Assembly (NCBI GenBank): GCA_030272155.1
Contig: CP126193.1
Coordinates: 1,178,001 to 1,242,000, forward strand
Length of the DNA: 64,000 nt
Reading direction: 5' to 3'
From: Tetradesmus obliquus
Lineage: Eukaryota; Chlorophyta; Chlorophyceae; Sphaeropleales; Scenedesmaceae
Shown here: piece after piece, positions 12,250 through 23,700 of the stretch
How positions within the stretch are numbered: position 1 is the first letter of the stretch
Layout of the letters: each line of letters opens with the position of its first letter
Program-made: the position numbers and the translations under genes
Notes under the pieces: model-generated
The model's input: only the letters and a program-made list of their open reading frames with translations
Told to the model about the DNA's origin: nothing
Databases searched by the model: none

Positions 12250-13583
12250 TGGCATGGTGACTTGGGTACTGTACGTGCTGTTTAGGTCGTCATTGCGCGG
12301 TGGGTGCACAGCGAAATGCAGTCTGTTGACGCAAACGCTACTGCAGGATTGTGCACAGAAGGCTGCCACATGTGGAGCGCTGCTAGCAGTGCAGCTGTCG
12401 CCTTGCATACAAACACCTGCACCCGTGCAACTGGAGTCAGCCTGCACGGAAGGGAAAATACGAAGGCAGTACCACAGCTGCGCCCCCACCTAAAGTAAGA
12501 GTTCACACCTAGTTTTGACATTTTCCACTAGGAACTTCCTAGTCTGTGTCCTCACCTGGGATGTGCTCCTTGATCTTCTCACCCATGGGCTTCTTCTCTC
12601 CCTCGTGGCCAAGGTGCTGTCCCTGCTGGTGGTGGCCCTCAGTGCGGGTGACACCAGCAGTGTCACCAGCAACAGTGGTGTGGCCTGCCTCAATTGGCAC
12701 CACTGGCACAAACACGCCAGTCACCTCAGTCTGGCGTGTCTCAGTGGAACCAAGGTCCCTGTCTGTGACGGTGGCAGCGGTGTTGCCGGTTGGGGAGATG
12801 CCGGTGGTGCCGAGGCCTGTGTCGGTGCCGGTGTGGGCCATGCCACGGTGCTGCTCAGTGCCAGCTGCAGGGGGCAGGCAGCAATGAGGAGGTGTGCATT
12901 TGGATTATGGTGCTGCTGTTTGAAGGCTGGGGGCCAAGGAACAACAGCATAGTTTGGCTGGCATTGCTGCTGCACACACAGCATGCATAAGAGCGTATGC
13001 AGGTGTTGCTGCTGCATGTGGCAGGTGTGCATTGCAATGCAGCACTGCTGCTATCAGGTTCTATCGTGAGCATTTCATCAAGGCATGGTGCATACGCATG
13101 GTGCATACGCATGCGACACCCAACTTCCTGCATTCTGTGATGGCAAATGCCTAGCATTATTGTAAAGCGGTTTAAATACGCACCCAGGGTGGGGTCTGTG
13201 CCACTGATGCCGGTGGTGTGCTGAGGTGTTGGCAGGCCAGCTGCAGCAGCAGAAACAGCACAGCAGCAGTGCAAGCAGGGGAGTGAGGCAACAGCAGGAG
13301 CCATGCTGGGCATCACTTCGTCTGCATTCTTCCTGCTGTTCGCCAAATTTTACTCGCCACTTGGAAGAAGAGGAGCTAGAATTGAAGCTTGAATACGGGC
13401 TCCACAGCTGTTCTGATCCAGTGCTGCTGAATGCGCATGCATGCAGGCAATGCATCACAGCAGCAGTGCCTGCCAGGCGAGCAGCTTTGCTCAGGTTGCA
13501 GGGACCACACAGCAGGTTGCACACGTCTCAGCTAAACACTCCATACCTGTGACCTTCGACTGCTCGAAGCCCTGCCTGTCCAT
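12117..13583 (-). CDS. Dehydrin-like (group 2 LEA) protein B
   Basis: Small hydrophilic stress-type protein. Exons (minus): 13583-13547, 13240-13184, 12864-12556, 12175-12117; 153 residues, all introns phase 1. It starts MDRQGFEQSKVTAG, continues with Thr/Gly/His-rich sequence, and carries one K-segment-like motif, EKKPMGEKIKEHIPG (canonical plant K-segment EKKGIMDKIKEKLPG). The last exon is the charged tail GTQAHKEYKAEKQLEQGRI. There is no signal peptide or membrane segment, so it is probably cytosolic or nuclear, and in land plants such proteins bind membranes and protect during desiccation or cold. Gene A at 14849-17098 has the same start, motif and exon phases, so the two are tandem paralogues. 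Family assignment rests on motif similarity only. Confidence 0.75.
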
Positions 13584-14848
13584 GATGGGCTCGGTACGCA
13601 CGGATCGGATGTTGCTTCACGTTTCGAAACGGGGTTGTTCGGCTGAGGAAAACTGGTTCGTAGTGATTTTGTGATAGCACTGTCGAAAACTGATACGAAC
13701 GTCTTATACAGACGGACAAGGGCGTGTTCTTTCAGCTGTCAGACTGTTGGACAGCTGCTCTGTGACGCGCAGCAGACAGGTCCAAGGATTACACTGAGCA
13801 GTCCAATCTCTTTCTTTTGCGCAGTCGTATCTGGTGTTGAGTACATATGTCCGCGAAATTGCATTTTTGATACCTCCACCTTCATCTAAGTGAGGCGGCA
13901 GAAAGCACTGGTTGCCTGGCAGGCCCTTGGACAAGCTGTACCGATGCATGCACGTGGCAGGCGAGTGGCAGCTGCACCTGCACTTGCTGGTGAAACTCCA
14001 GCCAAATTGCAGGCGAACAATCTTCTGTGATAGCCTGCGCCCGTACTTACCAACCCGTATTGGTTGACCTCAGGTTGAGGACTGGGCACTACAACGCTCT
14101 CTCAGCAGCGCTGTACGACGCTCTCAGGCTGTTGACGGTTCAGCTGCACCCACGTTCCAGTTGTATTAAAGTAACAAACTCTTCAGGTGCAGCAATAATG
14201 TGCGCAATTCCTCCTTTCCCGGCGATAATCATGTCTGTCAGTGGTACATGGTGTGGTTACCATGGTGGCCACGCTCATGCCGCTTGCATCTACACAGCAG
14301 AGCACAGACACACGGCAAATAGCCAACCTCCCACTTGCATACTTTCCACCTTCGTGCAGACACACCTGCTCAACTGAAAACACCCCTCCTTTGATCACAC
14401 CCAACCCTGCCTGCCTTATGCCATCAACCGATTATTGCAGTCAACATGGCCACAACACCTGCAAATGGCCGAGCATAGTGCAAAAAGCACACGCTCATTG
14501 GTGCAACCCTGTCAGTGCACAACAAAATTCGCAACGTACAGCAGGTCAACACCATTTCACAAAACACTGCATGCACCGACTCTGCAAAAAACGTCATTGC
14601 AGCCATTGTATCAAATCAGCATGCCTCATCATTTGGCCGCATGCCTGCCCACGTCCTGCCACAAGTTCAGTGCCACTCTCCCACCCAGCCCAAAAGACCA
14701 CGAGGTACACTCGATCTGCCCCCATCAAGGGGTCTTGTGCAGCTGCAGCTCCCTGCACCACAGCTTCAACATGGCAACATAGCGCCTAGCAGCAGCCGTT
14801 CAACAGCAGCCCTTCATGGCCGCTTCAGCAGCAGCCGTTCATGGCCGC
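13584..14848. other. Intergenic between the two dehydrin-like genes
   Basis: Upstream of gene B and downstream of gene A, both on the minus strand. No further exon with the K-segment pattern and no other recognisable gene was found in these 1.27 kb. Confidence 0.5.
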
Positions 14849-15572
14849 TTAGAACCTGCCCTCAGCCATCTTCTTAGCCTCGTGCTCACGAGTGCCTGCA
14901 GCGATGTTTGAAGATGAACAGCAGCAGCAGCAGCCGCTGAGAACGACGGGACGTACGCAGCAGCAACATCCATTCTCTTGCTATATACCAGCAGATGTGG
15001 GCAAGTGGACACAGCAAGCAGTAACTAAGCTGAGATAAGGGGCACATGATGGCAGCGAGCATACTGTGCTTTCCCCGCATGTGTACTGCACCTGCCACTT
15101 TTTTATGCACAGCTTGACCAGCACCCATAAAGCTGGGTGGCAGCATGTCTTTTCATTGCTGCATGGCGAGGCAGCCATACAACAGAAATGTACACCACAG
15201 AAGGCATACCACACAACTGTACAGCTGCCACCCGCAGGCAACAGGCTGTTGCCACATCTACATTTGGCACTGTGCAAAAGGCGAAAGTCATACCCAGGGA
15301 ATTGTTCCCACTGTGAACTTCCCAGTCAGCACCCTCACCTGGGATGGCCTCCTTGATCTTCTCACCCAGGCCCTTCTTCTCACCCTCCATGTGGCCCATG
15401 CCGGTAGTGTGGCCCATGCCGGTAGTGTGGCCCATGCCGGTAGTGTGGCCCATGCCGGTGGTGTGTCCCAGGCCTGTGTCGGTGTGGGTGCCCATGCCGG
15501 TGGTGTGGCCCATGCCAGTGCCGACCATGCCAGGGTGGGTGGCCTCGTAGATGCGGTGCTCCTCAGTGCCTG

Positions 15573-15607
<35 letters not shown>

Positions 15608-17098
15608 GTGTGTGTTCAGCACCGGACTGCATGACCAGGGGCTGGTCGCTGGTTGGAAAGCACCACGTGAGGCAGTGCGCAAGGTGACTGCAAGCAGGCC
15701 ACATCCAGAGCTACAAGCCCTGGGGAACAGCCCCATAGGTGCAAGCAGTGCTGATGCTCTGTACAGCTCGCTCAAGCTGTACAAGTAACTAGTCTTGAAG
15801 AGAGGTTTGAAGTTGTATTACTACTCACCAGGGATGTGAGCCTTGCCCTGCTCCACGGTGCGGTGTGCGCCAGTCATGCCATGGGTGGCCTCATACTCGT
15901 TGGTGCCTGGGATGGCCTGCTTGATGCGCTCACCTGTATTGCAGATAGAAGGAAGGGGCACAAACACATGAGGCAGATGGCATCAGCAAACGGAGTTGTG
16001 AGCAGCATTCACAGGCATGTGGGTGCAGCGCATGCAGCATCAGCAGGTCTGCAAAGACATACACAGAGGCGTGATGGATGCGATGGGCAGCAAGAGATCC
16101 ACCCCGACTTGCGGTGGGCAGCAAGAGTGCACCACACAGCCACGCGTTTGAAGCATTGCCCTGAGGCATAACAGCAGTAGCACTGCATACTCTGGATGCA
16201 AGGCATGTGTGTGCAACAGTTCTGCAGCTGAGAGGGGATTGTGCCACAGTGTCAGCGTTTGTGCAGCTGGCAAGCCACACTCACCCATGGTTGGCTGGCC
16301 CATGCCGGTGGTGTGGTGGGTGCCCATGCCTGCGCCTGTGCCCATGCCGGTGCCGTGCACCACGCCAGCCTGGGCCATGCGGTGCTCCTCAGTGCCTGCA
16401 GAAGGGGGCAGGGAGAGGTGCGGGGCAGCAGTGACGGCAGCACAAAAAATGAACGCAGCAGTTGCCAGTTTGCATGAATTCCAGACAAAACCGTCTACCT
16501 CAACCCTTGCCGTGAGGGCTGCAAGCGGTGTGGGAGGAGCAGGTTTGTGCTGTAACCGTGCAATTCTGGCCAGCACTGTTGTGAACTGCGCAGAAAGCAC
16601 AATTAACCAGTTGGCAAAGACCCCACACACCAGCAGCAGCACCACCAGCAGCAGCAGCAGCGCCTTGCCTCACCTGGCACGTGCGTCTTCATCTGCTCCA
16701 CGTTGTAGTGGGCGCGGTCCACGCCGTGTGTGGCCTGGTACTCCTCGGTGCCTGGGATGTGCTCCTTGATGGTCTGGCCCATGGGCTTGCCTGTGTGGCA
16801 GCAGCAGCAGCAGCGACAGCAGCAACAGCAAGGGCAGCGGCGGTAACGTCAGATGCATATTGACCGATGTGCGGCATCATTTCGTGTGCAACTCTCTGTC
16901 GTGCGACTGCAGTCAACGTATGCATGCATGGATGCATGCATGTCATGCAGCAGCGCATGTATACTGCCAGTACAAGCAGCGCTGATGCTGGGGCCTGAGT
17001 AGCTGTAGCATCACATTTAAAAGCATCTGTAGAAGTCTGGAGATGCTCTCAAACGCACCTGAGCCAGTGTTGTGCGCGTAGCCTGTGTGCCTGTCCAT
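14849..17098 (-). CDS. Dehydrin-like (group 2 LEA) protein A
   Basis: Exons (minus): 17098-17059, 16790-16674, 16395-16285, 15933-15829, 15569-15339, 14895-14849; 216 residues, every intron phase 1. Starts MDRHTGYAHNTGSG, as in gene B. K-segment-like motifs: GKPMGQTIKEHIPG (exon 2), ERIKQAIPG (exon 4) and a near-canonical EKKGLGEKIKEAIPG (exon 5). Exon 5 also has about six GHTTGMG repeats, like the Gly/Thr/His-rich phi-segments of plant dehydrins. The recurrent GTEEHR/GTNEYEATHG at exon starts shows the exons arose from one another. Tail GTREHEAKKMAEGRF. Probably a membrane- or protein-protecting stress protein; expression under stress is inferred, not visible in the sequence. Confidence 0.78.
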
Positions 17099-17783
17099 GC
17101 TGACGATCGAGAGTCTGGATACGAACGAGAGATGCTGCAGCAGATGTGAGACGCGCTGTGTACAGTTAACTGCTTTGATTTCAGATGTCAAGAATACGTC
17201 GCAGGAATACGCACAAACAACCCGCTATATATTCTGCTTGCAGAAAGCTGACGGTGTGTACTCGCATATTGACAGGACGTGACGCGCACCATGCCACCGT
17301 GGCAGTCCAAGGCATGGAGCCGTTGAATTTGACGCGATGACGTTCGGCGGATGAACACCGTTAGACGTAGTTGAAGTCGACCCATTTAAGTATGCCTTCT
17401 CGCTTTGTTGCAGAGGCCTGCCATGTGGGCAGCCCGACACCTTGCTGCGATAGGGACACGTGTCGTGAGAGGCCTTGTTCTGTCACTCGTCAAAGGGGAC
17501 GTGGTGGAAGAGCTTTATCAGACTATGTTACAGTGAACAAAACTGATGTTGTAGATAGTTTTCGCAGCAGCCATGCTACTAGATCCGGGCCGGTAACTGA
17601 AGCGGTGCAATTGCCTGCAACTGTCCTGTCCTGATCAGTGCATTTGTGCGCAATCAAACAGCAAAGGCAACGCGTAAACATCGACAACATATCAGCAGTG
17701 CCATTTTACACGTTTGTTCACATGCCAAGACTGCGCAGGCCTGACTGAGGGCCCCTGCCATTCCAGGTCCCGCTTGCAGATGG
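17099..17783. other. Intergenic, dehydrin-like gene A 5' side to P4H 3' end
   Basis: Holds the promoter region of the dehydrin-like gene A and the P4H 3' UTR. Nothing else recognised. Confidence 0.45.
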
Positions 17784-20700
17784 CTAACGCCTGGTGCTGT
17801 TGCCCAAGTGCCTGTCACTGTCCATGTCATCTTCCTCATACACCAGGAATCCAGCTTTGCGCCTGTTCTCATTGTAACAGGCCTTGTCAGCAGCCGCACA
17901 CACAGTGCAGCTGCCGCAGGCGCGAGCGCACTTGCCAGCACCACCAATGTCACCCACCTGCAGCAGTAGCAGCAGCAGCAGGGCGGGCGGTGGGTTGTAG
18001 AACTCTTGCGCACGCATACTGTTGAAGGTTACGACCTTGTGTGAAGTAGACTTAGGTGGGGACGAAGGCTCAGGAGTAGGCACGTTACAGTTCAATACAA
18101 AGTCAAGGACTTATATAGTCCGTCTATGCCTCGGCTGGAGCCGGGATTATGCAAGAAGCTGCCGGAGGAAGCTTCTTGCTCTATTAGTTGCCCTGGCACA
18201 TCGGTCATTGCCGCAAGCCTTTGATAATGCCGAGAACATATCGCAGTACGAACATATCAACATGTAAAGCAGGTAGGAACAAGTATATGCTGTCATATGT
18301 AATGGCTGTCGAGCAGGGCAGTGCTCAGGTTGAGCACTGGTGGGGGTAACATGCTGTCAGCAAGAATACGGGCCAAGACAACACCTATTCACAACACTCC
18401 CTCGTTGGCCTGACATTCTAGCTTGACACATACAATAACTGATTGAAACTGTGTGGACGTTGTGTAGCCTTGAGCAAGTCAAACAAGTTGAATCTAGTCA
18501 AACTGGCTGTCAGCAGCGCCGTGAGGACACGCGCGCCGTATGCTTGTGCGGATTGCATCCACGCACTGCTGGCTGACGCGAAACAGGAACTCTGAAACTC
18601 CCTCGTAACGCAAGCTCCCTCGGAGCTCTAGTACACTCCCATCTGGCGCCTGCAGTACTCAAACTTGGGTGCTGGCAGTGCCTTGGTCATGATGTCTGCT
18701 GTCATCTCGTTGGTGCTGATGTAGCTGAAGCTGACGTCGCCGCGCTGCGCGCGCTCGCGAGCAAAGTGGTAGGCCACGTCGATGTGCTTGGCGCGGCCTG
18801 AGGTCACCGGGTTGTGCAGGATGGCCAGTGCGGACTGGTTGTCTGCCTTGATCTCCACGGTGGTGATGTTGTAGCCGATGTCGCGGTGCAGCACACCCAG
18901 CCAGAGTGCCTCCTTGACTGACGTTGCTGCTCCCATGTACTCTGCCTCGGTAGTAGATGTGGCCACTGTTGGCTGGCGCTTGCTCTGCCAGCAGATTGCT
19001 GCATTGCCCTTGATGAAGGTGAAGCCTGCTGTCGAGCGGCGCGTGTCTGCATCGCCAGCGAAGTCGCTGTCTGTGTAGCCGATGAGGGTGCTGCTGCTGC
19101 CGGCCTTGCTGTAGTTGAGGCCGTAGGTGCTGGTGCCTGCCAGGTAGCGCAGCACGCCCTTGGCTGCCTGCCAGTGGCTCATCCTGGGGTTGGCCATGAA
19201 GCGAGCCAGGACGCCAACTGGGTAGGCGATGTCCGGGCGTGTGCAGTTTGCCAGGTACAGCAGCGCGCCCACCAGTGTTGCGTACGGGTACTTGCTGGTG
19301 TCCAGCGGCTCTCTGTCTTCATCCTTGGTGAGCTTGGTGCCGGGGCTCATGGGCAGGAGGCGCCCGTTGCTGTTCTCCATGCCGTGCTTGGCCACCAGGT
19401 CGTCGATCATGCGCTCCTGTGCCAGCTTGATGCCGGTGGGCTGGCGCGTGATGCTGATGCCCAGGAACTGCTCTGCTGCTCCGAGGTCACGCAGCTTGTA
19501 CTTGCTGCTGAAGTAGCTGATGAGGGCATCGGCGCTCTCCTGGGACTTGGTATAGATGGCCACGTCGTCCACGTACACCAGCAGGTATGTCTCCGGGTGG
19601 TACTCGCTGCCGGTGTAGTAGTAGAGGCATGGGTCTGCCTCTGAGGGCTTGAAGCCCTTCTCCTGGATGATCTCGTCCAGGTTCAGGTGCCACACGCGCG
19701 GCGCCTGCTTGAGGCCGTATAGGGACTTGACAAGCTTGCAGGCCATGCCGGGCTCGCCTTCGACGTAGCCCTCGGGCTGCTTGATCCACAGCTCCTCCTC
19801 CAGGGTGCCGTTCAGGAAAGCGGAAGAGAAGTCAATGTTGTGGATGATCAGGTCCTCTGCTGCTGCCTTGGCAGTGAGGGCACGCATGCTGGTGTACTTG
19901 CCCACTGGTGCGAAGATCTCAAAGTAGTCGCGCCCTTCCTGCTGCTGGAAACCCTTGGCTACCACGCGGGCCTTGTGGCGCTCGGTGCTGCCGTCGCTGT
20001 TGCGCTTGAGCTTGTAGGTCCACTTGGTGTCGAGCACCTTGGTGCCAGGTGGAGGGAAGCCCAGCACCCAGGTGCCGTTGGAGCGGATGCCGTGTATTTC
20101 TGTGTCCATGGCGTCGACCCAGAGCGGGGCGTCTGGGCGGCTGGTTGCCTCCTTGTAGTTCTGGGGTTCTGGGGCAAGGGCTGTTGCTGTTGCTGTGAGC
20201 GCCGTGTTGGTGCGCGCGCGCGTGCTGTAGGCGGGCCCTGATGGCTCGGGGGCTGCAGCTGCTGCCGGCTCGGGTGCGGGAGCTGCTGCCGGCACAGGTG
20301 TGCGGGGCACTGAGGAGGGCTCTGCGTCGAAGATGGCGTGCAGGTTAGGCAGCAGCAGGTTGCGGTAGCTGCTGCTGCTGCTGCCGTTCTTGGCAGGGAA
20401 GTGCTTTTCATTGAAGGTGACGCTTGAGCGCTCCAGGATGCTGCCGTTGTCTGTGAGTAGCCTGTAGCCCTTGCCCTGCGCTGCGTAGCCCACCATGATG
20501 GCACGTGCTGCTGGGGGTGAGAACTTGTTGTTGCGCAGGATACGGGGCACACTGTAGTAGGCCTGGCAGCCGAAGGTGGCGAGGTGTGACACATCAGGCT
20601 TCACGTTGAGCAGCGCCTCGTGGGGTGTGAGGGGCTTGCCTGCCACAGGTGAGCGGACGCGCACGTAGTTGCTGGCCATGAGGGTCTCCGCCCAATACCT

Positions 20701-23700
20701 AGGCTGGAGGCCGGAGGCTTCTAGCATGGGGATTGCCTTGGACAGCAGCGTCCTGTTGATGCGCTCCGCCACGCCATTCTGCTCGGGTGTGTAGGCCATG
20801 GAGGGCTGGTAGATGATGCCCTTGCTTGCGAGGTAGCTCTCCAGGGTGGAGTTGGCGTACTCGCGTCCGTTGTCACTGCGGAAGGCCTTGACCTGCAAGC
20901 CTGTCTGGTTCTCCAGCAGCGTGATGTGATTCTCGATGAAGCGCGCTGCCTCTGACTTGTGCTGGAGGGGCCGCACAAAGGAGTAGCTGGTGTAGTCATC
21001 AACCAGGGTGATGAAGAAGCGCGCCTTGCCTGGGCTGGGGATGCGGATTGGGCCGCAGATGTCAGAGTGCAGCAGCTGCAGCGGGCTGGAAGTCTTGTTG
21101 GCTGATGTCCTGAAGGGGCCACGTGTGAACTTGCCGATGGCGCAGGCGTCGCATGCGCTGTCTGCTGCTGCGAAGTCCTCAGGTGTGAGGTTGATGCCCT
21201 TCACCATGTTCTCCGCCACCAGCCTGGCCATGTTGTTGTAGCCCAGGTGGCCGAAGCGATTGTGCCAGGTCTCCGCCGACACCTTGGATGCTGCGGCTGC
21301 GAAGCTGATGCTCTTGGTGGCAGCAGTGTGGCTGCGGAAGTACGGGATGCCTGTGGCAGGGTGCTCCTCTGCCATGATGATCAGGTCATCGCCCTGGAAG
21401 ATGTGCAGCTGGCTGGAGTAGGGGCTTGACTGGATGTGGGCGCCTGCCTTGGCGATGGCGCTGAAGGACAGCAGGTTGGCGGTGAAGCCGGGGATGTAGT
21501 GCACGTTGCTGAGCACTGTCTTGCGGTGGCCCGGCGTGTCGAAGAGGGTCACGTTTCCCTTGCACTGCGCCTTCACTGTGCTGCCGTCGCCCAGGGTGAT
21601 CTCCAGGCTGCTGGGCGTTGGGTTCTCAATCAGCGACTCGTAGCCTGTGGCGCTCCAGGTGCAGGCGGTGTCCACAAACCACTCATCAATGCTGCCCACC
21701 GGCTGTGTTGCTGCCATCCACAGAACAGGCTCCTGTGGCTTCTTGCGGCTGCCGCCCTTGGGGGTTGAGGGCCGGCTGCCGGTGTTGCCAGCGTGCTTGT
21801 TGAAGTGCACGTGCTTGGGCCTGGTGGAGCTGGCCTTGCGCTGCTCCGCCGCGATGCGTGTGCGGCACGCGGCGATGTCGTGGCCGGGCTTGTGGCAGTA
21901 CAGGCAGTTGCGTGGTGCGTGCCCGCTGCTGCTTGAGTGGGGCTTGCTGCTTGAGGAGCTGCTGCTGCGCTGGTGGAAGGAGCTGCTGCTGCCGCCGTGT
22001 GTGTGGCGGAAGGGACTGCTGCTGCGGCCGGAGTGGCTGAAGGGGCTGCTGCTGCCGTGGGCAGCATAGCTGCCACTGCTGCTTGATGTGAAGTAGGCCT
22101 GGGCCTGCGGCGGCTCGTCCACGGTGCGCTCCTTGAGGGACTGCCACTCCATGAGCTTGGGCAGCATGTCGATAACGCTGGGCAGCACCGCCGCGTTGAT
22201 GAAGTGACTTTTCGGTATGTCGAACATGGGCAGCAGGCCGGTCAGGAAGGTCTTTGCCACCTGTGCGTCTGTGACTGGTGCTCCTGCTGCCGCCAGGTCT
22301 GCCTGGGATAGGCCCAGGCGCGCTGCCCAGCCCTCCACCTTCTCGCCGGGCTGCTGCTCAGCGTTGATGAATGCCTTGGTCAGCTGCTGGGTCTGCGCGA
22401 TGCTGCTGGACTGGTACAGCGAGTTCAGCTTGTCGTACAGGTCCTTGGCGGTCCTGCAGCTCATGGTCAGCGCCGTGGTTTGGCTGTCCAGGGAGGTCTG
22501 GATGAGGTACAGCAGCTTGCCGGAGTTGGGATCGTCAGCTGTGGTGAGAGCTGTGAGCCATCCCATGGCGTCTGCATGGGAGACTACGTGCCTTTTCCAC
22601 TCTGAGTGGTGCACCTTGCCAAATTGAACTCGCAGGCCTTTGGTGAGACCGAGCTCGTTCATTTTTGAGCTGGCTGAGCTGCAGCTGGGTGTGCTGCAGT
22701 CGGGTAGCTGGGACTGCGGCGGTGGGCTGCAGCGCTGCAGCGGTAGCTGCAGCTGACTAGGGGCTGACTGGAAGCTGGCTGATACGGGTAATTGGTCTGG
22801 TAGGCTCTGTGGTAGTCTGCCCTAACCGTGTGCTTGGGTTCCCGGTGCGGGAGACACGGAGGGCGCCTTGTTGCGGCACCGGGAGAGTCGTAGCCGGTAG
22901 GTCTCCTGCGGGCGCAACGAAGGACAGAGCGGCGGTACCGAGGCTTAGGTGTGCTTAGGGAACAATGTTTGATAGAGGCTGAACTGCTTTGACACCAAGC
23001 CTTGAGTTGGTTGATGAAGTCTGGCTCGGGACAAGGGTAGCTGCGAAGCTGCTACTGAATTTCTCGAAGGCAGCAATGTAAGGCTGCTGGGCTGCGAGGG
23101 TGGATATTGAAGCGAAGGCTGCAGCTGTGCTGAGCTGTAGATCCACAGACAGTTTATCGAAGGCAGCCCGGTATGGTGCTGCTGATGCTGTTCTGGCAAA
23201 GGCAGCCTGATACAGTGCTGTAGAGTCGAAGGCGGCTTCTTGCCACAGTAATAAGACTGCTGATATCCTCACGATACTCAGATAAGGTCGCAGTCGATGG
23301 CGAAGTCCAGCGAACGATGACTGGAGGTTCGAAGGGCCGGCCTGGAGGGTAGGCGAGGGGCTGGGCCTGTGAACGATGCCTGTTGGCTAGGCTGAGCTAG
23401 ATAGATAGGGAAGCGATGGGCTGAGGTAAGGTCTACTGTGTTGAAGTCGAGTGTGTAGCGCAGTGGAGCGTGAGATGGGCTCATAACCTGTTGAAGGTTA
23501 CGACCTTGTGTGAAGTAGACTTAGGTGGGGACGAAGGCTCAGGAGTAGGCACGTTACAGTTCAATACAAAGTCAAGGACTTATATAGTCCGTCTATGCCT
23601 CGGCTGGAGCCGGGATTATGCAAGAAGCTGCCGGAGGAAGCTTCTTGCTCTATTAGTTGCCCTGGCACATCGGTCATTGCCGCAAGCCTTTGATAATGCC

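Noticed and set aside
15390..15540. Regular 15-21 bp repeats resembling an array
   Set aside because: They are the GHTTGMG codon repeats of dehydrin-like protein A, exon 5.
18022..18267. Identical 81-88 codon frames in both LTRs (plus strand)
   Set aside because: They lie on the strand opposite to the element's transcription, entirely in the LTR, and have no protein features.
19840..22076. Several plus-strand and alternate-frame ORFs of 100-210 codons over the copia element
   Set aside because: They are shadows of the intact gag-pol frame on the minus strand.
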